A DNA stretch of 48,901 nt from Chara braunii (taxonomy: Eukaryota; Streptophyta; Charophyceae; Charales; Characeae). The DNA is taken from positions 1,083,700 through 1,132,600 of the forward strand of contig BFEA01000510.1 in NCBI GenBank assembly GCA_003427395.1, in the 5' to 3' direction. Positions 1 to 9,499 of this stretch are shown in pieces (within the stretch, counting starts at the first letter, position 1; each line of letters opens with the position of its first letter). A program made the translations under genes and the position numbers. The notes below the pieces were generated by a model, which saw only the letters and a list, made by a program, of their open reading frames with translations, was not told the DNA's origin and made no database searches.

Positions 1-228
1 AAGCTGTCTTGCTGTAAAAATAGTAGAGCAAAAATTCATACGTACAAGAAGAATGTCCAATCTTTTCTCCATTAATAATAACAAACTCTTTTGTTTGTCT
101 AAATAAGTATACGTTTTTTTTGCTACTTTTTGAACAGGCAGATTACCATAAAAAATAGATAACTTTTTAATCGCTTGTAATTTTTGTGAAAATTCACCGG
201 CCTTGTTTGTTTTTTTTCGAGAAGAAGA

Positions 229-1884
229 AGATCTGGAGAGAGATCATGCCCGAGAAGCTATAAACAAACCCAGGTCCAAAGAAGAAGCGCTCAGGCAGCC
301 TCTCTTCAGGAACCCCTGGATCAGAGACGAGGGGGGCCAACAGTGGACAATTTCCTGCAGAGGCAACAGATGGCTATCATGGATCAAACACGGCGTCTGG
401 AGAGTAGGGGACATATCGAATGCAGAAAGGAAGAACTGGTTGGACGAGAATGATCTGAAAACCCGATCTGAAAACACGGCGTCTGGTACGGACGAAAATC
501 TTCAAAAAATCATACAGAGCATACCTGGTAGCTGGGTAGAGCTACTTACGGAGAATTTCACATGGAAACCGAGCGAGTGGGGAGTCCAGGACACCTCCCC
601 TGAAAAGACCTATCAATTCTCCCATCAATTACCAGTACCAGGTCCACAAGAAGTTTTCACCTCCTTCCCGATTCTGAAGACCAAGCCAGACGAACTTCGT
701 ATCCAGAATATCGATCCCAAAAAAATAGTGCTGAATGCTTTCACTCTCCGCAAAATAAGAGTGTTAGGATTCTGGCGAAAACAGATCATATTCCAAATTG
801 GAACAGTGATTCAAGATCTCGAGTTCGACTCTTTAGAATGCGCACCGCCCCCCGACAGAAACAAAACTGCCAAACCACCAATTCCAATCTCCCAATTCCA
901 ATCTCCGAATATACGGTCAAACTAGGGTACAACCGTACAAGATGCTATCAAAAACAAAGGAGCCATACCCGACAATCAAAGGAAGATGGAGCAAGCTAAT
1001 TGGCTCCGATGCAAGAATCCATGGAAATACAAAACGATAAGACCAATCAAGATCAGGAGGACGCCGTGGCTGATTACATGACATGCTGCCCTGCCGTTCA
1101 ACCAGTGGCTTCATGTTAGAAGAAGGAACTTCAAGGAAGAACAATCCAACCAGCTCTGACATCTGGGTCGTCTGCTCGGATCAAGAACAGGAAGATATGA
1201 TACATTGCCTAATCAACTGTAAAGAAGCCACAGAATAATGGGCGAGAGCGGAAGCTCTATGGGACAGTCTATTTCCGTCTCCCCTCCCTGAACTAACTTT
1301 AGTAAACCAGAGATTACCCTCTGGTTTACTAAAGTTACCCTCCGTGAAACTGCTCCTCTGGATTGGCAACAACTCTGACAAGTCTTCAATTTTTTCAGCT
1401 GAGGAATACCCAGGGACACGAGGCACCAACTCCCCGATCTGGGCATAGAAGAGCATCATCCAAGGATGACGCACGAGAGGTGACAGTAGTGGAGCGGCCG
1501 GAGCCACATGGAACAGACTGGCAGCAAGAAGACAGGAAGGCTCACATTCCAGGGTCGATAACAAAGGGATGAACTGGATGATACCGGCAGCCCGTTTCTT
1601 GAGTAATCCTGTGTCCCAAGCTCAATATGGCAGCAATGCTTAACAGTGGCCGACAGGATTCCTAGAGGGATGGCAAACTGACAGTCAATCCTCCATGTGA
1701 TTGTAGTAATCAATGTTGCTCAGGGGTCTTTCGGCCAGACGGAAGGTAGCATGAGTGTGTGAATTATTGTAATTCCATGACTTGCCGGGGGAAATGAACC
1801 GGACTGACGCTCCCCAGAATGGATATGGAGCCAGAACCATAAGGCCCTGTTTTACTTATTAAAAAAAATAATAATAAAAAAAAT
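229..1884 (+). mobile_element. 5'-truncated L1-like LINE copy (C-terminal ORF2 + 3' end)
   Basis: The frame from about 229 to 925 reads like the ORF2 region after the reverse transcriptase: LRQPLF-NPW, RWLSWIKHGVWRVG, NLQKIIQSIP and RKIRVLGFW all have counterparts in the LINE at 40884-45709. After a frame break the C-terminal zinc-finger-like segment (VCSDQEQEDMIHCLINC, near 1170-1215) is visible, but its first Cys is replaced by Val/Trp. The shared LINE 3' end (CTTGCCGGGG ... GCTCCCCAGAATGG ... AAGGCCCTGT) lies at about 1780-1850, followed by a mixed A/AAT tail to 1884. Several frameshifts make it non-coding. No convincing target duplication was found, and the 5' boundary is set by where similarity to the other copies fades. 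Confidence 0.85.
1294..1337. repeat. 19-bp perfect hairpin in LINE copy
   Basis: TAACTTTAGTAAACCAGAG at 1294-1312 is followed after six bases by its exact reverse complement at 1319-1337. The related LINE at 40884-45709 lacks it at the matching place, so it looks like a local snap-back (templated) insertion after this copy arrived. Confidence 0.8.
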
Positions 1885-2133
1885 CAACATTGCCGACAAT
1901 TATTTTCACATGGATAAGCATGGCTTCGTCCCATTAAGATACATCCTAAACAATGTGATGACACTCAGCAAAGTCACCAAGAAAGAAAAGAGGAACAATT
2001 CAGGTGGCCTGGTGGCCATAGTTTTCTTTTACTTTGCCAAGGACTATGATCAGGTGGGTTGGACCCTTCCTGCACCTTTGCATGGAACAAATTGGGGTAG
2101 GCGAAGACTTTGGGAAGAGGGTACAAGAGTCCA

Positions 2134-2231
2134 AGTCTCATATAATGACGCGTCAGAGGTGGTCCAGCTGAACAGCAAACTCAGTCTCATATAATGACGC
2201 GTCAGAGGTGGTCCAGCTGAACAGCAAACTC
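2134..2231 (+). repeat. 49-bp tandem duplication
   Basis: The 49 bases starting AGTCTCATATAATGACGCG at 2134-2182 recur without change at 2183-2231. Identity is complete, so the event is recent. It sits inside the RT fragment and shifts its frame. Confidence 0.95.
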
Positions 2232-2277
2232 TCCCACCCCTATGACATCATGCTAATTCAGTGCATCAGGGTGAGCA

Positions 2278-2301
2278 CCCCCCCCCCCCCCCCCCCCCCC
2301 C
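2278..2301 (+). repeat. 24-base poly(C) run
   Basis: A pure C tract replaces the codons of RT motif B (RQGDPL-P-P) in this LINE fragment: CAGGGTGAGCAC precedes it and CTCTTCCTGTTTATCATG follows it. A shorter 8-C run occupies the same site in the LINE copy at 43025-43032. Confidence 0.9.
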
Positions 2302-2496
2302 TTCCCCTCTTCCTGTTTATCATGAAAGCCATGCCTCATTCCTAAGAAAAGACCCATCCACAGACAGACTGTCAGTGATCAAGGTGAAGGAAGAATGAAC
2401 CACGCAGTATAATTTCTGACAGCGCTTGTTTGCAGAAGATCTGACGGTCCTGATCAGGGCTGCGAACTCTTCCTTTCAGGCCCTAATACTGGCTAT

Positions 2497-2682
2497 GCCA
2501 TCGAGTTGGCCTGCAACACTTCTATTCACCCGGCCATCCGCATGTCCCCCTTCGAGCCTGAGCATGGCGAGCCTGCCGACTTCCCCATTGCCTCCCACAT
2601 TCTTCACACAGCTGAGAGCGACGCACCCCGCGCATTCATCCAGAGGATGCAGGACTCTGCCTGGCCTATGGAATGCGGGTGA
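2497..2682 (+). pseudogene. Ty3/gypsy-type integrase core fragment
   Basis: One frame (2491-2682, ending in TGA) reads ...IELACNTSIHPAIRMSPFEP-HG. This matches the end of the retroviral-type integrase core, where A-N-x-S-x-H-x-x-x-x-x-SPFE-x-x-x-G is the usual signature in Ty3/gypsy and Ty1/copia elements. It starts abruptly after LINE motif C sequence, with GGCTATG shared at the join. No LTR, RNase H or chromodomain is visible around it. Ty3/gypsy is the better fit from the SPFE box. The fragment is about 60 codons and not functional. Confidence 0.65.
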
Positions 2683-2774
2683 AGGCCGAAGGCGCAAAGC
2701 GTCCTACTTCTACTCTTTCCAGGAGAAAGACAGTAGAATACCCTCTTCGCGTGAACAAAGTATTACATGATGAA

Positions 2775-3955
2775 CCACACTCAACGCTTCCTTCCGTCTG
2801 GCCGAAGGAACCCTGACCAGCATTGATTACTCCTTCTGAGGATTGACTGTCAGCCTGCCCTAGCCACTTGTTCCTCTCAGGCTTCTAATCGTAGCCCGTC
2901 GAATGAGTCCCTGAAAAAATACGAGAAAAGTGGGGGGGGTCTGCTCCGTGTTCTGTTGCTTGTCCTTGTCCTTCACTGTGTGTCCAGTTAGCTTTGTTGT
3001 TGATCACCTTTCGGACCCTTCTGTCAGGTTGAGTGGCAGGAAACCTTATAATAGTCCTCTTGACTGTGCCTGGTGCCATTTCTTCCATCTCAACCTGTCA
3101 TCAACTATCGTCGCCGCCTTGCCCTTTAGCAGCCAGTTTCTCGTGAAAGTCTGTTTCTTGGTTGTTTGTCCTTCTGGTCTGTGTCTCATCAAGGAGTTCA
3201 CTATTCTCCTCCATCTGCTCCTGATTTCCGTCTCTGCCATGCTCAGCAGTAATGACCACATTTCTTCCCTTGCCACCTCTGCTCCCTCGATTGTCTGGGT
3301 GCATCTGCGTTTCCACATCGCCCACAGTGCCAGCCTCCTGGCCGGGTAAACCATACTTCCCTGCTGCCCGTGATGTTGCTGGGGATGTTAGTTAGGAGTG
3401 GGATAGAGAGAGGTGGGTTTTTTTTTGGGGGGGGGCGAGGCGAACAGGATCGACCACAGCCCTCGGACCTTCTTCCATATCCATGTCGCTCCTGGGCAGA
3501 AGAGGAGGCAGCGGGGGTTGTCTTTGGGTGAGTTGTTGCTGCACATTGAGCAGCATTCTGAGCTATCAGGGTCGGAATGTTTCCTTCTCACGTGTAGCCA
3601 TTGGTTAACGGGAAGGGCTGCATGTGCCATTAGCCATTCCATACTGCAGATTCTGGTTGATCTGATGGGAAGGTAGTTGGTCCATGGAATGGTGATGGGG
3701 ATCGTGGCATCTAGGTTCAGTATGGTTCTCCACTTCTCCAACAGCCTTGGATTCGGGTCCCTGATCTGTAGTCCGAGGTTGTATCTGAACTTTATGTCGT
3801 ATTCTGTTATCGTCCTCGATTTCCCTGTCGTGCCCAGATCCCATATCCATTCCTTTGGGTCGAATTCCAGCTCCTTGATTCTGAGTTCCGGCTGGAAGAT
3901 AATCCAGCGTTTCCTGTGAGAGACTCTAACCTTCCTCAGCGTGGTCTCCTCTGCT
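2775..3955 (-). mobile_element. Minus-strand LINE 3'-part fragment
   Basis: Reading down the minus strand from about 3955: RKVRV, IKELEFDPKEW, then YLPIRSTRICSMEWLMAHAA, LPVNQWLHVRR, a Cys-rich C-terminal finger (CCSMCSNN...), and MAETEIRSRW...TRNWLLKGKAATIV. These are the C-terminal ORF2 parts of the local LINE family, in order, in shifting frames. The start of its 3' UTR is present at 2785-2860 (reverse complement of the GACAGTCAATCCTC and TTCGGCCAGACGGAAGG blocks), but the conserved terminal box and A tail are missing. Its C-terminal protein resembles the copy at 38050-38613 more than that at 4467-5045. Confidence 0.8.
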
Positions 3956-4148
3956 ATTTAACAAGAATCCAGGGTTTCCTGTGAAGATAATCCCAGGAGG
4001 AGCCAGAACGGGCTTGAAACATCATCCCAAGAGATCTTCTCCTTCAATATGCACAGCATAGCTGATCTCCTTTTTCATTTTTATTTTAAAAGAGCAATGG
4101 GCTTGAAATATCATCTTTGAAATGACCGGCCCCAGCTAAATGTGGAGT

Positions 4149-4345
4149 TTTTTTTTTTCTTTTCCCCAAACAACAAAGGCCCCAGACAACAACGCCCCCT
4201 GCTCCAAACGGACCCAGAATCAAATTCAATAAATGCAGAGCTATTTTACTGATCTGATTCCATTGGGGCTCGAAATTAGGCCTGTATTTCAAGAGTTCAT
4301 GGGTGCACCAACTGAGCTGGGGGCGATCAACCTCCCCATATAGAG
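4149..4345 (-). mobile_element. Candidate tRNA-derived SINE
   Basis: On the minus strand there is a good pol III A box (CAGCTCAGTTGG, plus 4308-4319) and, about 31 bases on, a B-box-like ATTTCGAGCCC (plus 4266-4276). That is normal tRNA spacing. An unrelated body follows and ends in an A-rich tail (AAAAGAAAAAAAAAA, plus about 4148-4164). A tRNA-like head, a body and an A tail together fit a SINE; the head does not fold as an intact tRNA by eye. No target duplication was identified. Confidence 0.4.
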
Positions 4346-4466
4346 AACACAGCTGGTCTCAAATTCGACCCAAAGAGATCCTCTCCCAAAAGAGAAGGGG
4401 ACGTGCAGTCAAAGGGGAGGGAACAGTAAGGATAATAAATTAATAATCAGAGATTCAGAAATGATG

Positions 4467-5003
4467 TTCAGCGGAGATTCTTTGTAAGTGGCATAAGACA
4501 AGACAATCCATGCCAGACGACGAAGAGCAACAGAAAAGAATCAAGGCAAATTTCACTAAGGTGTGGCTTGCAAAGGGCAAAGTGGCAGAGATAATTGACT
4601 CTCGCATACGGTGGAAAGACTGGCCCAACTCAGAAACAGGGAGGAGAAGGCAGGGTTCCCAGCCAGCAGAAGGACTAGTTCCATCACAGGTCACATAATG
4701 TTGGAGGGCGAATCGCCGAATTCCGATATTGCATCTTCCGTGGCGTCTTTTGCCTTTCTTGCTTTTTATCATTTATCTGGCAGGTTCATGCAGTAGACCT
4801 GAGAGGAAAGGAGGAAGTAAGGCAAGCTGACAGTCAATCATCCACGATGTTGGAGTAATCAATGCTGGTCAGGGATCCTTCGGCCAGACGGAAGGAAGTG
4901 TGAGTGGGTTTCATGATGTAATGTTTTATTCTGACTTGCCGGTGGAATAGAAACCAGACTGATGCTCCCCAGAATGGAAATGGAGCCGGGGTCATAAGGA
5001 CCT

Positions 5004-5045
<42 letters not shown>
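4467..5045 (+). mobile_element. Short 5'-truncated LINE with 16-bp target duplication
   Basis: The last part of ORF2 (MPDDEEQQKRIKANFTKVWL) is followed by the family 3' UTR, the terminal box at about 4932-5005 and a long A tail. AGATTCAGAAATGATG occurs just before the element (4451-4466) and just after its tail (5046-5061), a perfect 16-bp target-site duplication. The element is only about 580 bases, as expected from aborted target-primed reverse transcription. Its closest relative in the window is 40884-45709 (MPDDEEQQRRIKAKFTKVWL). Confidence 0.92.
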
Positions 5046-5048
<3 letters not shown>

Positions 5049-5261
5049 TTCAGAAATGATGAAAATTAAAAATACCTCTGTAGAGTCTGTATGTATATCT
5101 GAACTCAGGTTCCTGCATCCATTTGGATTGACTTTTTTTTTTTTTTTTTCACCATCCTAAGTTCTGGGGATGCTTGGGTTTGTGCTTTCCATCCTTGATT
5201 GTTTGCGAACGACTCTCACTTTGACTCTGATGAGAGTTTAATCGACAGTGAAAGTGCTCAC

Positions 5262-5338
5262 CTGAATATTCCAGTGTTTGAGGGTTGCCTTGAGGTCATT
5301 CAGCGCAACGATTCCAGTGACATCAATGTCGACGACAG
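5262..5338 (-). CDS. Sulfate transporter, STAS-domain exon
   Basis: The minus strand shows ...ATTCACAG^CTGTCGTC...AATATTCAG^GTGAGC, an acceptor and a donor enclosing 77 bases. After two bases completing a split codon it reads VVDIDVTGIVALNDLKATL plus KHWNIQ. SULTR/SLC26 sulfate permeases have the STAS core motif D-(I/T/S)-(D/S)-(T/S)-(T/S/A)-G-(I/V)-x-A-L-x-x-L in their cytoplasmic C-terminus, ending (R/N)-x-IQ just before the next strand, which this matches closely. It lies on the same strand as, and downstream of, the exons at 35995-36111 and 40382-40423, in the expected order. Its entry phase differs from the exit phase of 35995-36111, so at least one more exon must lie between them. The gene would be a proton-coupled sulfate importer in the plasma or plastid membrane. 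Confidence 0.7.
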
Positions 5339-5645
5339 CTGTGAATGGGAACAACATACAAGGTAGGCAATCCATGTCACATGACGTACCATAGCCAATC
5401 AACATATGTATATTTACTCAAAACACACAAACACACAAACACACAAACACATAAACACACAAACACACAAACCCACAAACCCACACTGACTTCGGAATTC
5501 TGTTGTTAGGTACATAATCTATAGATAGACAGGGTTCGACCTCCTGCTGAGTCAGTTAAAGTTATAAGGAAATAGTCTGCCACAGTCACACTTCTTTTTT
5601 TGTTTTTTTCTGCGGAGCTGTGTTTAGTCAACTTGACATAACACA

Positions 5646-5692
<47 letters not shown>

Positions 5693-6409
5693 ATGTATGT
5701 CTTTCTTCCTGTTTTCTTGGTAAATCTCTTTTCCCGTTTTTTTTCCAAGTACTTTTCGGTATGTCTAAGCGAGCACCTCTAAGAAGTCCTAAAGGCTCAG
5801 TGGCAGGTTGCCAGCGCTGCCTTGTGCATCGCTCTGTCGTTGCCTTGCTGCCCGTCTGCTTGAGTTGTCGTTCCAATGCAGTTAGCTGTGGTGTTGTGTA
5901 GTTGGGCTGCCTCATTAACACATTGTCTGGTGCTTCGCTGAGTCAGTGTGATCTGTTCTTACTTTACCCTTAACTTCTTCGTTGGACAGTGTGATCTGTT
6001 CTTAATTTACCCTTAACTTCTTCTTCTTCTTTGGGAAGGCGGGGGGGGGAAGGGGAGCAAGAGTCTTCCATGGTTCGGACTCCGGAGTTGTTGCTTGAGA
6101 CTGAGGATACCAGGCTTATATTGCAGAGATTGGGATGCTGTTGTGTATAGGCAATGGGGTCGCAAGCATACAATAAATGTGAAGAGGGTACTCACACTTG
6201 TAATTTTCTGGACGTACATTATCTTAATTGTGAGTAGTATGCACAAACAAGCTAACAGCATCATTGACCACTCCTACTCATACTTGCAACCGCACGAGCC
6301 GCACATTTGTGCGGAGTTCCGTGCGGAGTTCCGTGCGGGGGGTGCTTGTGCTGAATCGTGCAGGTTTTTTATTTTTATTATTTTTATTTTATCTTTTTTG
6401 GGGAGGGGG
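5339..6409. other. Intronic/intergenic stretch with microsatellites
   Basis: I see no gene here. It contains a (CAAACACA)-type tract at about 5419-5478, a pure (AC)n tract at 5646-5687 and a near-exact short repeat around 5946-6020 (CAGTGTGATCTGTTCTTA). The open frames are short and show no family motif. Confidence 0.6.
5646..5687 (+). repeat. (AC)n microsatellite
   Basis: About 21 uninterrupted AC units. A looser (CAAACACA)n tract lies 170 bases upstream at 5419-5478. Confidence 0.95.
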
Positions 6410-6780
6410 AACGGGAGGGCGTATGACAGGGAGATGGGGATATGGCGAGGAGAGGGGGATATGCAGAGGAGGAGGAGGATGTGGACAAGGAGGACGACGA
6501 GGAGGAGGAGTCGAGATGGGGGAGGAGAAGAAATGGACGGAGGGAAAAGAGGAAGGGCAGGAGGAGAGGACGAGTGGGAGGAGGAGGAGACATGGACGGC
6601 GAGGAAGGGGAGGACACGAGGAAGGGAAGCAGACGAGGAGGCATGGAAGATGAGGAAGTACGAGGAGGAGGAGGATACAAGGAGGATGAGGAAGGGCAGG
6701 AGGAGGAGGAGGAGGAGGAGACGAAAAGGAGAAGGGAGGAGCAGACATGGAGGATGAGGACAGGGAGGAGGAGCAAGGTG
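6410..6780 (+). repeat. Polypurine (GGA/GA-rich) tract
   Basis: About 370 bases are nearly all purine on the plus strand, mostly GGA, GAGG and GAAGGG mixtures with few pyrimidine interruptions. Long open frames exist here in several phases on both strands (Arg/Glu/Gly-rich or Ser/Pro/Leu-rich), but they follow from the base composition and are not genes. Such mirror-like purine tracts can form triplex (H-DNA). Confidence 0.85.
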
Positions 6781-7473
6781 AGGCAGTACTCCTGTAATTT
6801 TTTTTTTCATCTCGCTTATAATTTTGGCAGGGGACCTCAAACGCACCGTTTCGACCCCGACCTTTTTTTTTCTGAGGGGGGTGACGGATCGTTCTCCGCA
6901 CACGTCGTGCGCCGCACAGGATCGATTGGGCCCGTGCGCCGCACGTAGGAGACCGCTCGCACGACGTGCGCTTGCATGTATGCTCCTACTACATGGCAGG
7001 AGAGAGAAGGAAGAGAAGCAAACTTGAACACACTGCTCCTCTCATGGTTGTGGCCGATTTCAATTGCTGAAGACAAAGCCGGGTCCCGTGGTGACTTTAA
7101 ATTGCTGAAAATAGGGAGGTGGCGACCCGTAGTCACAGCTAAGGTTCAGTCACAAGATCCCTGCAGTTATGCCTAAGGTTCAGTCACAAAATCCTATGAT
7201 GGATGCGACCTTCGACAGATGTGAAATCTGCAACTGAACACACTTACGCGACATCTCCAAAACAACAAACTCCACAGGTGCTTGCTCGTTATCTGTCTTC
7301 TTTGCCTGCTCGAGTGACTCCACAATCAACTCTCTCACCCTGTTGGAAAGCAACAAGACAATGCACAGTATACATATGTAAGCCGAATACCTTTCTCTTT
7401 TTTTTCTTTTTTCCCACCTTGTGTAGACAGTATTGGAATAGTGTAATTACTTATGAGTGTTTACGTATTAAAT
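6781..7473. other. Non-coding stretch with GC-rich palindromic words
   Basis: Around 6890-6985 the words CGTGCGCCGCAC, CACGTCGTGCG and GCACGACGTGCG recur in both orientations, echoing GTGCGGAGTTCC repeats at about 6309-6335. A short repeat (AAGGTTCAGTCACAA) is seen at about 7141 and 7173. No coding signal was recognised. Confidence 0.5.
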
Positions 7474-7486
7474 AAAAGTATTTGAG

Positions 7487-9499
7487 TTCAAACTTCAAAG
7501 ACCAGCAAAAGTAATAAAAACGTCTTATAAAAAAACGAAAACAAGAACGGCAGGACCGCGCTAGCGCCAAACCGGTAAGCGCTAATTCACAGCGCTAATC
7601 TGCGTTACCGCACCACGACGAGTTTTCTAGCTCTGCGCGTGCACATCACCAAAAGGCTTTGCTATTGAGGAAGGAAGACTCAGAAGCCAGGGAAAAGAAG
7701 GACCTATCGAACAAGACAAGGTGAGGACGGGGCGAGTCAACAACTTCCAAGATCTTCATGATTGCGTCCCGAAAGGGGTGAACAGTCTCCTCGAAAGAAA
7801 AAAGCTAAGATTCAAAGACACCTTTCGTAGCCTATCCCCGATTGTGCAAGAAGCAACGAACGGACAGCGCAAGGGACAACAAGGAGCAAGCGTCCAAGGC
7901 GGGAGAACGACACCACACCAAGAGGACAGTTCCTTCGTCAGCGAACTCACGCCGCACACGGTCGTCAACAGTATCTAAACCGAAAGAGCCTTGTGAGGCA
8001 ACCAATCCGACAAAGAGATCGCATCCCTTAGAGGTCGAAGCCCAACAGAAGAGTGCCTTATAGTATGCGAAGTAGGAACACCATCATCACAGCCCTCTAA
8101 ACGTCCTACCCACTGACCCCCCCACCACCACCTTCCCATTACCCCACATCAGACGAAATTCCCGATCTCCATTCCTCATAACAATACCCCTCTTCACTCC
8201 TCAACACCTAATCCCCATCCTCCCAGCCCACCCACCCAGCCCCCCCACCCGAACTCTCACGCAGGATCCCAAACCAGTCACACCCTCAGACCCCCTACCC
8301 TTCCTCCCCCTTCCCACCCATTTCTCCCACCCTCCATACACCACCCCTTCTCTCCTCCCCGCTCGCTCCTACTCACAGCACCCTCTCATACCACCCCCTC
8401 ACCATCTCCCATCCCCAAAGCCCCCATTTTTACTCCAAATTTCTCCCCAATCCCACCCATTAATATTCATTATTAATTAATCAATAACGAAGATTGATTA
8501 TTACTGTTATTATCTCAATATTAGACTATTATTAGTCCTATTTTAATAATACTTTATTATTATTTTATATTAGTCCAACACACCAGCGTCATCTCTAACC
8601 TAGCCTTACTAAGGCTAGGCCGGACTGATTTTAGACACTCTTCGGACCCAAAACTCGATCTCCAAGCGGGGAGGGAAATCGCTGGCCAATTTTTCTCGAG
8701 CCTCTCAAGCTCATGAACTGCAGAGATGGAGGCAACTTTCGTCCTTCAGGAACGGAGGGCAAAAGCTGTCAAAATCCGGGGACATGTGAACTAATGAAGA
8801 GACGGAATTGCATTTGACACAACAAGCAATTTTTCCTAATCTTCACTTTCCCAACCCATCTTCACCACACGCAGACTCTCATCTTGACACAGATTAACAG
8901 TCTATGCGGACCAGACACCATCTGAGCATAATCCGTTCCCCAAGAGGGGAGGCTATCCGCTGCCCAAATTTTTCACGGTCCCCCCTCTCACCTGAATATA
9001 TACCGATCCCCAAGAGGGGAAGGCTAATAATACCAATATTAATTAACATTCAACGATTTGCTTAGATCAAAATCGGTTCTGCTTTTCCTTTTTCTTTTGG
9101 AACTCCGGGCACCCAACATCACTCAGCTACTCAACTGCAGGCCTACCCAAAATAGCAAGCTGTACCCAAACTGCTCTTGGCCCCCTGAGATCCCACCAAG
9201 CTAGACTCCAAATCAGTACTTGGCGGAAGACTAGGAGGTCTGAATAGCATAGAAGGGGGTAGCAAGGCTAAGCTCCGAAACTAGTATCAATCCCAGCCCC
9301 CCAACAGAAACCATCATTTACTGGTTCTGAACGAGAAGCTGGGCACACCAACGATAACAGACAGCATTTCAGAGCCCTGCACAGCAGACAAACAAAAGGT
9401 AAGAAAGGCAGATCATACAGCCCAAGAACAGAAGCAAAGACCAATCGGAAAGGACCACCAAGAAAGAAAGGCAAAGGAAACAACCAAAGGAAGAAAGGG
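7487..9499 (+). promoter_or_regulatory. Presumed LINE 5' UTR / internal promoter region
   Basis: There is no coding frame. A C-rich, G-poor block (about 8090-8450) is followed by an A/T-rich block (8455-8580), then a perfect 9-bp hairpin with a 3-base loop at 8599-8619. Three related words (CCAAG-GGGGAGG with downstream CGCTG-CCAATTTTTC) occur at about 8656, 8932 and 9003. L1-type elements carry an internal promoter in the 5' UTR, and tandem words there often bind factors. The assignment rests on the candidate target duplication and on position. Confidence 0.45.

Larger units (their letters stand above)
1884..2496 (+). pseudogene. LINE reverse-transcriptase fragment
   Basis: Starting directly after the A-rich tail of the preceding copy, the frame gives DKHGFVPLRYILNNV and later YDQVGW, matching the intact-copy motifs DQTGFIPGRFILDNV and YDQVNW. 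The catalytic motif A Asp is lost (FFYFAKDYD). Further on, FLFIMKAM corresponds to FLFVMEA, and the motif C box near 2425 reads FAED in place of FADD. It is interrupted by a 49-bp tandem duplication and a 24-C run. It is a dead internal piece without LINE ends, so it probably predates the insertion of the 229-1884 copy beside it. Confidence 0.8.

Noticed and set aside
5228-5260. CTGATGAG...GAAAG resembling a hammerhead core
   Set aside because: No stem II can form between the cores and no cleavage triplet with a stem III partner is present.
6095-6948. Several long open frames on both strands (up to 220 codons)
   Set aside because: They are a by-product of the purine-rich composition. Every phase is open and the peptides are Arg/Glu/Gly or Ser/Pro/Leu strings without domains.
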